Of a DNA stretch of 10,813 bases, positions 1 to 8,071 are shown in pieces (the stretch's first letter is position 1; the number at the start of each line of letters is the position of its first letter). A program made the translations under genes and the position numbers. The stretch comes from Acidobacteriaceae bacterium (lineage in GTDB: Bacteria; Acidobacteriota; Terriglobia; Terriglobales; Acidobacteriaceae), in contig PLST01000466.1 of NCBI GenBank assembly GCA_003164255.1, positions 1 through 10,813 on the forward strand. The letters are read 5' to 3'. The notes beneath the pieces are model-generated. The model saw only the letters and a list, made by a program, of their open reading frames with translations, had not been told where the DNA came from and did not search any database.

Positions 1-1019
1 ACCGCAGCATTAATCTCGACGACTTCAATGCGGCTCGGATCGCAATTGCCCAGCCGATGCTCGCGGTCGGCCGCGGTCATGATGTAGCGCGGCGATCTTT
101 GCTCAGCTTCGAGTGTCTTTAAATCCATCTCAGCGCGCTTGCGCTCAATCATCCGCCAGCCGGTTGCGTCCAGCGCCACTGGATCCTGGGAGACAAGCAG
201 GCTGTTGCACTGCCAACTGTGCTCTGGCTTGAATGCCGGGCCGCCTTCATACATGGCCGTTGTTGCGTCGCAGATCGTCAATCGCATCCTGGAGCGGATC
301 TCTGGCAGCATGTTCAGGTCCGCAACGTAAGGATCGCAACCGTTGGGGTGATACTTGTTGGGGTTGTGAATCACGCCGTACATATTTTTGAGCGCGATTG
401 TCACGCCGGCGCCGTCGTGGTCTTTGAGCACCGGGACATTGATAAAGAGGTCGCTATATCGAGTGAGAATTCTCGACAGCCGGCTTCCCACACTCCCATA
501 GGCGGTCAGGTCGTCTTCATAACCCACGCGATCAGTGCCGTAGCATTGCACACGGCTTCCGCCGAGGGACAGCCTGAAGCCCGCGCGCTCCATCTCCTGG
601 CTGTCGCGATCCCAGACGACGATATCCCCAGCTTTGATTCCAACTTGCTGCAGCCCCTCGCAGATGGCTTCAATAAGTTCCAGGTTCGAGGCGATGCCAC
701 GGCCTCCGAGCGTGTTCACTTTGAGTCCAATGCGGTCGCCTGGACGTACCAAGCGGCGCCACGCCGCAAGAGGCGTGTCAATCGAACGATCGTGACTAAA
801 AAGTGCGAGCATGGCGCGATCGAGCAAGACTTGAATGCGGCCGGCATCGACCGTCGAGCCGGTGCCGCGCAGGAGTGGATCGTGCGCAACCACGACTCTT
901 GACCTGGAGATCAGCGACGCCTGTTGGGCTCGAGGCTCCCGGCTTGCTGCCAAAGCCACAGCTCCCGCCAGGGATCGTCGGAGAAAATCGCGGCGAGTGG
1001 CGCTGTGGAGGTCAGTCAT
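1..1019 (-). CDS. Tat-exported DUF362 domain protein (3' end outside window)
   Basis: I translated this gene directly from the complement; 339 codons are visible and no stop is reached before the left edge. The N-terminus carries a twin-arginine signal, TRRDFLR at residues 8-14, then a hydrophobic stretch and a likely cleavage site after PRA (~31), so the folded protein should cross the inner membrane by Tat. DUF362 (PF04015) hallmarks follow: GLKVNTLGG near 98-106, NVPVLKDHDGAG near 194-205, ALKNMYGVI near 209-217, and SQDPVALDATG near 277-287. The last visible residues, DPSRIEVVEI, resemble the usual family C-terminus, so little is probably missing. The start is fixed by GGAG six bases upstream and an in-frame TAA further up. 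No ferredoxin-type cysteine cluster is visible. The biochemical role of DUF362 is not established, and nothing here reveals a substrate. Family confidence is high; function is unknown. Confidence 0.88.
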   Translation of the reverse strand, partial: MTDLHSATRRDFLRRSLAGAVALAASREPRAQQASLISRSRVVVAHDPLLRGTGSTVDAGRIQVLLDRAMLALFSHDRSIDTPLAAWRRLVRPGDRIGLKVNTLGGRGIASNLELIEAICEGLQQVGIKAGDIVVWDRDSQEMERAGFRLSLGGSRVQCYGTDRVGYEDDLTAYGSVGSRLSRILTRYSDLFINVPVLKDHDGAGVTIALKNMYGVIHNPNKYHPNGCDPYVADLNMLPEIRSRMRLTICDATTAMYEGGPAFKPEHSWQCNSLLVSQDPVALDATGWRMIERKRAEMDLKTLEAEQRSPRYIMTAADREHRLGNCDPSRIEVVEINAA

Positions 1020-1082
1020 GGGTGACTCCGGTGACAGAGCGGCATGAGTTTAGGCCTCGCCGCCAATCGCACAGCATAGCGG

Positions 1083-1095
1083 GTTCAGTGTGAAC
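1083..1095. promoter_or_regulatory. Short palindrome, possible operator for the DUF362 gene
   Basis: GTTCA-GTG-TGAAC is a perfect 5-bp inverted repeat with a 3-base centre. It lies about 65 bases upstream of the DUF362 start codon, where a dimeric repressor or activator could bind. An arm of only five bases can arise by chance in a gap of this size, so this is a weak candidate. Confidence 0.2.
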
Positions 1096-1361
1096 TTTCA
1101 GTGACGAACGGCACGTTCAATAAGGGGCTGCTCATCCTCACCGAAAAACACCCAAATGCTTGGCATCCAACTACTTTCCAACTTTCGCTCCGCAAAATCA
1201 CTCTCCTTCTCTTCGGCCATTGCCAGGAACCTGAAGCCATTTGGATCCAGCTATTTTGGGCGCAAATTGTGCGAAATGGAACACTCTGCGCAGGATCTCC
1301 ATTCTGAGCTGAGCCATTTAGTACAGATACTCACGGGAAATCCACGTACATACGAGTTCAT

Positions 1362-1378
1362 GCGTTCTGCGAGAACGC
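1362..1378. promoter_or_regulatory. 17-bp palindrome, possible operator upstream of receptor
   Basis: GCGTTCT-GCG-AGAACGC is a perfect 7-bp inverted repeat around a 3-base centre, about 200 bases before the receptor start. This symmetry and size suit a dimeric DNA-binding regulator. It contains GTTC-N5-GAAC, which does not match a LexA box that I know. The regulator is not identifiable, and no transcription factor gene lies in the window. Confidence 0.35.
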
Positions 1379-1568
1379 TGGATTCTGTGTGCGCGCCACC
1401 TCCGTCTTGCTTCGATGTAGGAGCTTCTCGATCGGAACCAGAAGGCACGACGCGAGTTTCAACGAGGGAACCCACCCGCCGCTACGTGACCGATTGTGTG
1501 GCTCGCGAGAAAGTGCACAACGCTTCAAGTTAGCAGCGGGCCCATGCGCAGCAAAGTAACCGTTTGTC

Positions 1569-1574
1569 AGGAGG
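1569..1574 (+). promoter_or_regulatory. Ribosome binding site deciding the receptor start
   Basis: AGGAGG sits five bases before the ATG at 1580. This consensus Shine-Dalgarno fixes the start there and not at 1496, where the frame first opens. Confidence 0.85.
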
Positions 1575-1579
1575 CCAAC

Positions 1580-4500
1580 ATGCAATCGATCGATTCAAAG
1601 ATTTTCGTGATTCAAAACCGAAGCGAAGAAAAACATTTGCCTATCAGAATTGCCTGCTGGACAGCAGTACTGTCACTGCTAATCGCCTTCGCAGTGCCGG
1701 CGCAGGCGCAATTCGGCGCCAGCCTCTCAGGCACAGTCCTCGATCCGACTGGCGCCAGCATTCCGCAGGCGACAGTTACGCTGATCAATCCGGCAACTCA
1801 AGAAAAACAAATCTCCATCTCAAATGAGACAGGCGCGTATCACTTCAACGAATTGGCGCCGGGACAATACACACTCGAGGTTGCAGCCCCGGGATTCGGA
1901 ACGAGTAACGTTACGGATCTGGCTCTGGCAGCCGAAACCCCGCGAAGTGTGAATGTAAAACTTCAGCCAGGCGCGGCTACTGAGTCGGTTCAGGTGAACG
2001 GCGATCTTGTCCCGTTGCTGCAAACGGCAGACGCGAGCATCGGCACAACCATCAACAGTGAGGAGATTCAGCGGTTGCCTACATTTGGCGCCGACCCATA
2101 TGAACTGGTGCGTACTGCGCCTGGCATCACCGGCGATGGCGCGCGTAGCGGAAACGGGCAGGCGGTTTTTCTTCCGAATGGTGCTGGCCCGGGCGGTTCC
2201 AACTCCGGAATTTTTCAAACAGAGAACCAGGTCCAGATCGCAGCAGCCGGTCAGCGCCAGGCCGACAACAATTTCATGGTTGACGGTGTGAGTGTCAACT
2301 CGCTCACGCATGGCGGCTCGGCAGTAGTTTCGCCCAATGAGGAAGCGGTGGGAGCGATGACCGTGGTCTCCACGTCCTTCGATGCATCCGATGGCCGCAA
2401 TTCCGGAGCGCAAATCAAGATTGTCACCCATAGCGGCACGGATAGCTTTCACGGCTCGATGTTCGGCCTGTATGACGAAGCCGGGCTGAACACCTACAAC
2501 AAGTGGGGCGGCCCTTCAGGCGCCCTCACCACAGTTGTGGATAACGATCAGCGGAGTTGGGCAGGTTCGCTCGGCGGACCGTTGGTCCACAAGAAGCTTT
2601 TCATCTTTGCTTCCTGGGCTGCCTTCACCACGGCCAACAACTCTGAGACCTCTTCCTACGTTGAGACCCCGCAATATCGCGCCGCCGTTGTGGCCAACCG
2701 TGCCGGTGGAGTGAGCGCTGCAATTCTGGCCGACCCAGGCGTGACGCCAAGGATTCGCACCATCCTGACTCCGAGTTGCGCAGGCCTGACCGTGGGCGTC
2801 AATTGCAACGTTGTCACCGGCGGCCTGGATATCGGCTCGCTCACTCCCGGTGGCACTTCGCAGATTGGAGTTTTCCCTGCGAATACGCAACTCGGCGGCG
2901 GCCTGGATAACATTGCCGATGTTGAGAATGCGCAGCTTTATGTTCCTGCCCACAGCCGCGGCAACCAGTTCAACGGGCGCATCGACTATGAGTTGACGTC
3001 GAAGGACCACCTTGCCGGAAGCGTCTACTTTACCAAGTTGGACAACTACGGCGTCAGCGGCGCGGCCGGTTCGCGTCCGCAGGCGGACATTCCCTTCAAG
3101 CCGCTTAACTCCGCGGCAACCGTCATCTTTATTCACACATTCTCGGCGACGTGGTTGAACGAAGCGCGCGCCAACGGTACCCGCTTCGCGGATAACGGAG
3201 TGTCGGATGCGGCCGGTGTCGTCAATTTCGGCATTCCTTATGTCAATGTGCAAACATTGCCCTGGGCCATTCAGTTCGGCGCATACGCCGGTTCGACCAC
3301 GCCTTCCCTTTATGCCGAAAACACCTACGAAGTGCGCGATATGGTGACGCATACCTGGGGGACACACGCGATCCGCATCGGAGCGGAAGTGCGTTTCGAA
3401 CAGGACAACGACAATCTGCTCGGCGACCAGAGGCCCACCTATGCAATGCAGGGTCTGTGGACAATGGCCAACGACGCGGCTATCTACGAATCCGTTGAAG
3501 CCAATCCGCTCACAGGCGGCACACCGCTGACGCAAAGATATTTCCGCTCTGAAGATATTGCCGGCTATGCTCAACACGATTGGAAGGCAACACCCAATCT
3601 GACTCTGAACATGGGCCTGCGGTGGGAATACTTCACACCGCTGCGGAACAAGGGTTCGATGATCAACTATCCGGTGCTCGGCACAGCTCCGGGACAGCAA
3701 CTGAGCGGCATCACCCTTCAATTGCGCGACCACCTTTGGAACGCTCAGCCGCACAATCTTGCTCCCAAGGTTGGCTTCGCCTTCACCCCAGGTTTCTCGA
3801 AACAGAAGTTGGTCATGCGCGGCGGATTTGCCATGGCCTACAACCACCTGGATATCGCGCTCTTCAACAACGCGCTCGAAGATGGGCCCGGCGTGGCCAA
3901 CTTCGGGCTGTGCTGTGCTGGCAACGGAGGTTCGCAAGGCGTGAAATATGAAAAGGGAACCAGCACATCACCATCAAGTTTCCCAATTAATCCCGCGCTC
4001 AATCTCGGCATCAACCCTGCCACTGGATTTCCTTGCGAGTACGGCTCCACCGCAGGACATTGCGTTGTGAATGCTGAGAGCTATGAGGTCTACGGTGCAT
4101 TACCCAACACAAGGCAGCCGGTAAGTTACCTGTACTCGCTGGATCTGCAATATGAACTGCCGTACAACTTCCTCGGCACGGTAGGATATACGGGAAGCGT
4201 TGGGCGTCATTTTGCGCGCCTTGTGAATCAGAACTTCACCAACTCGCAGTGCTATCCAGCAACCGCAAACTGTGGCGGAACAACGGCAATCACGCCGGTT
4301 TATGCCGCATACTTCGCACAGACTGACTCCAATCAGTCCTACAACTCGCTCAATGTCAATTTGACGAGGCGCCTTGCTCACGGCCTCAACGTGTCAGCGT
4401 ATTACACCTGGTCGAAGTCGCTTGACCAGGTATCAAACGGAGATTCGGCGGATTCAAACGCCAATCAGACCAACCCAGCAAACAACACCACGGAGTGGGG

Positions 4501-5116
4501 ACCATCCGATTACGATGTGCGCCATCGCCTCACGGCTACGGCAGTGTATGAATTCCCGCACGCGCGGTCAGGCAGCGCATTTTTGAAGACCGTGGCCAAC
4601 GGCTGGCAGGCCAACGGCGTGCTGACCTGGCACACGGCGTTCCCTTGGACGCCCGTTACCTATGACCTCCAGGCAAACGAACTGATCACGGGCGCAAACC
4701 TGGTCGGTCCGACGCGTCCGCTGGCTTATTACGGAGGCGCCGGTTCGAGCTGCTCGAACAGCGCCTGGCAAACGGGCTCCAACTTCTCCAAAGGCGGTCC
4801 CGCCTACTTCAACACGACTCCGCCCACAAGTGTTAACGCCCCGCTTTATGTACCTGGTATCGGCCGCAACAGTTTCCGCGGCCCTTGCTACTTCGACACA
4901 GACATGAGCTTTGCCAAGGAGACAACCTTCGAGCCCTTCGATCGCCCCGTTTCGTTGCGTCTTCAGGTCAATGCTTACAACATCTTCAACATTCTTCAAC
5001 TGGCGCCGATATCGTTCAACAGCGGCGGCTCCAATATTCAAAGTGCCACTTTTGGCGAGTCGCAGAGTGGCGATGCAGGTCGCGTGCTTGAATTGACGGC
5101 TCGCTTCCAGTTCTAG
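1580..5116 (+). CDS. Oar-like TonB-dependent outer-membrane receptor
   Basis: The protein has 1,178 residues. A signal peptide with a long N-region and a hydrophobic core (~25-40) probably ends at AQA/QF after residue 43. A carboxypeptidase-regulatory-like domain (PF13620 type) spans about 46-130, with SGTVLDPTGASIPQATV at its start and LAPGQYTLEV near 92-101. A plug domain follows at ~150-290, including NNFMVDGVSVNS at 230-241. The rest is a large beta-barrel ending in aromatic ARFQF, as expected for an outer-membrane protein. This architecture matches the Oar/SusC-like receptors that are abundant in Acidobacteriota. They are thought to import or bind large ligands, often glycans, using TonB energy, but the ligand here is unknown. 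No clear TonB box was seen, which is common in this group, and no SusD-like partner is adjacent. The gene appears monocistronic, since a strong hairpin follows it. The neighbouring GH3 gene and PF10091 relic make a glucan ligand plausible but unproven. Confidence 0.92.
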   Translation: MQSIDSKIFVIQNRSEEKHLPIRIACWTAVLSLLIAFAVPAQAQFGASLSGTVLDPTGASIPQATVTLINPATQEKQISISNETGAYHFNELAPGQYTLEVAAPGFGTSNVTDLALAAETPRSVNVKLQPGAATESVQVNGDLVPLLQTADASIGTTINSEEIQRLPTFGADPYELVRTAPGITGDGARSGNGQAVFLPNGAGPGGSNSGIFQTENQVQIAAAGQRQADNNFMVDGVSVNSLTHGGSAVVSPNEEAVGAMTVVSTSFDASDGRNSGAQIKIVTHSGTDSFHGSMFGLYDEAGLNTYNKWGGPSGALTTVVDNDQRSWAGSLGGPLVHKKLFIFASWAAFTTANNSETSSYVETPQYRAAVVANRAGGVSAAILADPGVTPRIRTILTPSCAGLTVGVNCNVVTGGLDIGSLTPGGTSQIGVFPANTQLGGGLDNIADVENAQLYVPAHSRGNQFNGRIDYELTSKDHLAGSVYFTKLDNYGVSGAAGSRPQADIPFKPLNSAATVIFIHTFSATWLNEARANGTRFADNGVSDAAGVVNFGIPYVNVQTLPWAIQFGAYAGSTTPSLYAENTYEVRDMVTHTWGTHAIRIGAEVRFEQDNDNLLGDQRPTYAMQGLWTMANDAAIYESVEANPLTGGTPLTQRYFRSEDIAGYAQHDWKATPNLTLNMGLRWEYFTPLRNKGSMINYPVLGTAPGQQLSGITLQLRDHLWNAQPHNLAPKVGFAFTPGFSKQKLVMRGGFAMAYNHLDIALFNNALEDGPGVANFGLCCAGNGGSQGVKYEKGTSTSPSSFPINPALNLGINPATGFPCEYGSTAGHCVVNAESYEVYGALPNTRQPVSYLYSLDLQYELPYNFLGTVGYTGSVGRHFARLVNQNFTNSQCYPATANCGGTTAITPVYAAYFAQTDSNQSYNSLNVNLTRRLAHGLNVSAYYTWSKSLDQVSNGDSADSNANQTNPANNTTEWGPSDYDVRHRLTATAVYEFPHARSGSAFLKTVANGWQANGVLTWHTAFPWTPVTYDLQANELITGANLVGPTRPLAYYGGAGSSCSNSAWQTGSNFSKGGPAYFNTTPPTSVNAPLYVPGIGRNSFRGPCYFDTDMSFAKETTFEPFDRPVSLRLQVNAYNIFNILQLAPISFNSGGSNIQSATFGESQSGDAGRVLELTARFQF

Positions 5117-5130
5117 GCGCTGTACCACTT

Positions 5131-5178
5131 GGTGCTTCGGGTGAGACGTATCCACCCGAAGCACCGATTATTTCTTCC
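5131..5178 (+). terminator. Rho-independent terminator after receptor gene
   Basis: A perfect 13-bp stem, GGTGCTTCGGGTG (5131-5143) and CACCCGAAGCACC (5153-5165), encloses a 9-base loop and is followed by a T-rich run, GATTATTTCTTCC. It begins 14 bases after the receptor stop codon. On the minus strand it also lies directly after the end of the PF10091 relic, but no T-run follows in that direction. It probably serves the receptor only, so the GH3 gene would need its own promoter. Confidence 0.85.
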
Positions 5179-5394
5179 TCAAATATGCCAGCCGCGGCTA
5201 TGAAAGCCCGTTCGCTGCATGGCCTGAAGAATCTCCTTGTTGTGCATAAAGTGCTTCCAAACCAACTCGGAGCGAAGATTCTCCGCCATCAGGACTGAGA
5301 TTCCCTGATCGATCCCCAAAACATCGTTGTCGTACCAGTTGGCAGCGGGATGAAACGCGTCCATGAGTCCGTAGCGCCAAGAGGCATGTGATGT
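5179..5394 (-). pseudogene. C-terminal relic of a PF10091 (glucoamylase-like/GH144-type) gene
   Basis: On the minus strand this stretch encodes about 70 residues ending in GWHI and a TGA stop. It contains WRYGLMDAFHPAANWY, then DVLGIDQGISVLMAENL, then LVWKHFMHNKEI and LQAMQRTGF. These are the hallmarks of the extreme C-terminus of 'glucoamylase family proteins' (PF10091), in the right order and spacing and with the stop where the family normally ends. Intact members are several hundred residues long. Here similarity stops at about 5394, and the upstream DNA is the leader and then the opposite-strand signal-peptide region of the GH3 gene, so the catalytic body is missing. PF10091 includes GH144 endo-beta-1,2-glucanases. 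The frame remains open further upstream to 5754, but those residues look like antisense translation of the GH3 gene. I judge it a truncated, non-functional remnant. Family assignment is from recalled motifs, not a search. Confidence 0.75.
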
Positions 5395-5474
5395 TCTCGT
5401 TTGATCGATCTTATTCGCGTGGAATGAGAGAATTGTTGAGCGTAGCAGGTCGCATGATCCACTGACCATGATTT

Positions 5475-5480
5475 GGAGGG
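5475..5480 (+). promoter_or_regulatory. Ribosome binding site deciding the GH3 start
   Basis: GGAGGG lies inside the frame opened by the ATG at 5468 and six bases before a GTG at 5486. It is too close to 5468 to serve it and too far from the ATG at 5495 (15 bases), so GTG is the best-supported start. Confidence 0.6.
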
Positions 5481-5485
5481 TATCC

Positions 5486-7987
5486 GTGCTGCGAATGAAT
5501 TCAAGACGATGCGAGGCCAACAGCTTCGTCAACAACCTCGACGCCAGTCTTCCGATCAATGCACGCCTCTGCGGGATCCTTGCCTGCGCCATCCTCTGTT
5601 GCATGGCGGCTGGAAGCCAACCCCGTGCGGCGGCACAAGCATCCACTCCGGCTCCTGCGCAGCCTCCAGTCAAGGTCACACATCCATCGAACGCCCAGCT
5701 TGCCGACGAAAACATTGAGGTCCGCGTCGATCGCCTGCTCCGGCAGATGACCATCGAAGAAAAGATCGGGCAGCTTGTTCAATACAACGATACAGGCGAG
5801 GCCTCTCCTGTGCCGGCGGTCGATGCCAACCAGGGCGCGATTGCGGCAATAAACCCGGAGACCGCCAATCATGTGAATGCCATGGATCTGGCTGCCAAAG
5901 GCCGGCTAGGTTCAATGCTCAACACCATCGGCGCTGAGCGAACGAACACATATCAACATCTTGCCGTGGACAACACCCGTCTGCACATTCCTCTGCTCTT
6001 CGGTGCGGATGTCATTCACGGTTTTCGCACCATTTATCCTGTGCCTCTTGGCCTGGCCGCGAGCTTTGATCCGGACCTTGTCGTGGCTCTTTCCCATATG
6101 GCCGCTGAAGAGGCGACAACCGCGGGAGTGCGCTGGTTTTACTCTCCGATGGTCGACATCAGCCGCGATCCACGCTGGGGACGAACCGTGGAGGGAGCCG
6201 GTGAAGACGCCTTCCTTGGCGCCGCAATGGCTCGGGCCTACATTCGCGGCTACCAGGGCGACAGCCTCGCCATTCCAGGAAATGTCGCCGCTTCAGTCAA
6301 GCACTTCGCAGCCTATGGCGCTGCCGAGGCCGGCCGCGAGTACAACACGACAGACATGTCCGAGATCCGTCTGCGCCAGGACTACCTTCCTCCTTACCAG
6401 GCCGCAGTCGAGGCGGGCGCTGCCACCATCATGAGCGCTTTCAACTCCCTCAATGGCGTACCGGCGAGCGCCAATCCGTTTCTTCTAAGCACAATCCTGC
6501 GCGGAGAATGGGGCTTTAATGGGTTCGTCGTCAGCGACTATACCGCCGTGATGGAGCTGATGAACCACGGCATTGCGCTCGATCCTGCGACCGCAACCCG
6601 AAAGGCCATTACCGCCGGCGTCGATGTGGATATGATGTCGCACTTCTACGACACCGAGTTACCTGGGCTCATCCGTTCAGGTCAGGTTCCGATAGCGGTG
6701 GTCGATCAAGCTGTGCGGCGCGTGCTTCGCGTAAAGTTTGCAACCGGGCTGTTTGAGCATCCTTACGCTGAGGGCGTCGAGGTCAAGGCCGCGGTGGCAG
6801 CGCATCGGCCAATGGTGCGCACGGCGGCCGAAGAGTCGTTTGTCCTGCTTAAGAACGACAAGCTCACTGACGGCGCGACCTTGCTTCCACTTTCACCGGC
6901 ACGAAAACGAGTGGCGCTCATCGGACCGCTCGCCGACGACAAGGCAGACATGGTAGGAGCCTGGGCTGGCGCAGGGAACCAAGGCGACATCATCACGCTT
7001 CGGGAAGCGCTGGAACAGCGTGCCCGGCAGTTGGGAACTTCTCTTGTCTACTCCAGGGGGACTGAAATCGATGGCGCTTCGGAGGCTGGTTTTCCTGAAG
7101 CCGTCGAATCGGCCCGCGCTGCCGATGTTGTCATTCTTGCGCTCGGAGAATCGGCTGCCATGAGCGGCGAGGCAGGCTCACGTGCGAACCTTGATCTGCC
7201 CGGCAACCAACAGCAGCTTCTTGAAGCCGTGGTAGCTGCGGGCAAGCCGGTGGTTCTTCTCATCTTTTCGGGTCGTCCACTCGTGCTCGACTGGGCAGCC
7301 AGGCATGTTCCCGCAATCATTGAAGTCTGGTTCCCCGGAACCGAAGCCGGGAACGCAATCACCAGCGTTCTCAACGGCGATGTGTCTCCCAGCGGCAAGC
7401 TGCCCATGAGCTTCCCCCGCGCCTTGGGTCAGGAGCCGCTTTACTACAACCAGTTTCCGACGGGACGCCCAGCCACGGGAATCGACCTGTCAAAGCCGCC
7501 AGGCGACGGCACACGCTTCTTCTCCCGCTATATTGATGTCCCCAACAGCGCGTTGTTCCCCTTTGGCTACGGGCTGTCCTATTCGAGCTTCACGTACAAA
7601 GACGTCAAGGTTTCGAGGGGCAGCATCCAACTTGCGCAGGCTCTCACCAACCGAACCGAGCCTCTGCTTGAAGCGAGGTCGATCGTGACGAATTCGGGCG
7701 ACCGAACCGCAACCGAAGTTGTCCAATGCTACGTGCGCAATCTGGGAGCAAGCATTGAGCAGCCGGTACGAAGCCTGGAGGGATTCCGCCGCATCACCCT
7801 TGCTCCCGGAGAGTCGAAACAGGTCAGCTTCCCTCTGGGCTTCAAGGAACTCTCTTTCTTCAACCTTGAGAGCAAGCCAACGATCGAGGCAACCCATTAC
7901 ACGGTCTGGATCGGAGGCAGTTCGCAGGCCAGCGAGCAAGCCGATTTCGAAGTGGTTTCTCCGGTTGGAACGGCAGATTCGCACTGA
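5486..7987 (+). CDS. bglX: Exported GH3 beta-glucosidase (BglX-like)
   Basis: Starting at the GTG this protein has 833 residues. It would hydrolyse terminal beta-linked glucose (or a related sugar) from oligosaccharides outside the cytoplasm. The N-terminus has a hydrophobic segment (LCGILACAILCC) and an AAA-Q type cleavage site; I see no good lipobox, so a periplasmic enzyme is likely. The GH3 N-domain contains SRDPRWGR at 226-233, KHF at 272-274 and GFVVSDY, placing the catalytic nucleophile at Asp351. The C-domain begins with VLLKND and holds SGEAGSR, whose Glu562 is the likely acid/base. LPMSFPR, then LFPFGYGLSYSSF, and a fibronectin-III-like tail complete the BglX layout, close to the E. 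coli protein in order and length. Linkage specificity cannot be read from the sequence; the neighbouring PF10091 relic hints at beta-1,2-glucan fragments. ATG starts at 5468 or 5495 are alternatives. No frameshift or missing catalytic residue was seen. Confidence 0.92.
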   Translation: MLRMNSRRCEANSFVNNLDASLPINARLCGILACAILCCMAAGSQPRAAAQASTPAPAQPPVKVTHPSNAQLADENIEVRVDRLLRQMTIEEKIGQLVQYNDTGEASPVPAVDANQGAIAAINPETANHVNAMDLAAKGRLGSMLNTIGAERTNTYQHLAVDNTRLHIPLLFGADVIHGFRTIYPVPLGLAASFDPDLVVALSHMAAEEATTAGVRWFYSPMVDISRDPRWGRTVEGAGEDAFLGAAMARAYIRGYQGDSLAIPGNVAASVKHFAAYGAAEAGREYNTTDMSEIRLRQDYLPPYQAAVEAGAATIMSAFNSLNGVPASANPFLLSTILRGEWGFNGFVVSDYTAVMELMNHGIALDPATATRKAITAGVDVDMMSHFYDTELPGLIRSGQVPIAVVDQAVRRVLRVKFATGLFEHPYAEGVEVKAAVAAHRPMVRTAAEESFVLLKNDKLTDGATLLPLSPARKRVALIGPLADDKADMVGAWAGAGNQGDIITLREALEQRARQLGTSLVYSRGTEIDGASEAGFPEAVESARAADVVILALGESAAMSGEAGSRANLDLPGNQQQLLEAVVAAGKPVVLLIFSGRPLVLDWAARHVPAIIEVWFPGTEAGNAITSVLNGDVSPSGKLPMSFPRALGQEPLYYNQFPTGRPATGIDLSKPPGDGTRFFSRYIDVPNSALFPFGYGLSYSSFTYKDVKVSRGSIQLAQALTNRTEPLLEARSIVTNSGDRTATEVVQCYVRNLGASIEQPVRSLEGFRRITLAPGESKQVSFPLGFKELSFFNLESKPTIEATHYTVWIGGSSQASEQADFEVVSPVGTADSH

Positions 7988-8024
7988 TGTGCAGGGCGCC
8001 ATCGTCTTCCGTTGAATCTTGGAT

Positions 8025-8071
8025 GCCTGCCGCGACGGTCAATGTGAACCCTGAACGGTCAACTGGCAGGC
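8025..8071. terminator. Weak inverted repeat between convergent genes
   Basis: GCCTGCC (8025-8031) and GGCAGGC (8065-8071) can pair around a 33-base loop that itself contains two copies of ACGGTCAA (8035-8042 and 8055-8062). The repeat sits where GH3 and the glycosyltransferase gene end facing each other, with its right arm over the end of the latter. There is no T-run and the loop is long, so termination here is only a possibility. Confidence 0.2.

Larger units (their letters stand above)
1020..1579. other. Divergent intergenic region between DUF362 and receptor genes
   Basis: This 560-base gap should contain the promoters of both flanking genes, which are transcribed away from each other. 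Short open frames cross it but none has family resemblance, and the frame running into the receptor from 1496 is upstream of the true start. I could not pick out a convincing -35/-10 pair by eye on either strand. The clearest structures are two palindromes, listed separately at 1083-1095 and 1362-1378, plus a weaker interrupted inverted repeat around 1261-1273 (CGCA, five bases, TGCG). Confidence 0.6.

Noticed and set aside
219..902. Plus-strand open frame of 227 codons
   Set aside because: It is antisense to the DUF362 gene, which shows clear family motifs and a Tat signal; the plus-strand product resembles nothing I know.
1496..1579. Upstream extension of the receptor reading frame (28 codons)
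   Set aside because: A consensus AGGAGG directly precedes the ATG at 1580, and the extension would put a polar stretch before the signal peptide.
2516..3937. Minus-strand open frame of 473 codons
   Set aside because: It lies wholly within the receptor gene on the opposite strand and shows no family motif. Long antisense frames are usual in GC-rich coding DNA.
4568..5164. Minus-strand frame of 198 codons over the end of the receptor gene
   Set aside because: It has no recognisable motif, crosses the terminator hairpin, and is antisense to a well-supported barrel end.
5395..5754. N-terminal extension of the PF10091 relic frame
   Set aside because: The frame stays open, but this part is mostly antisense to the GH3 signal-peptide and N-domain coding region and shows no PF10091 similarity.
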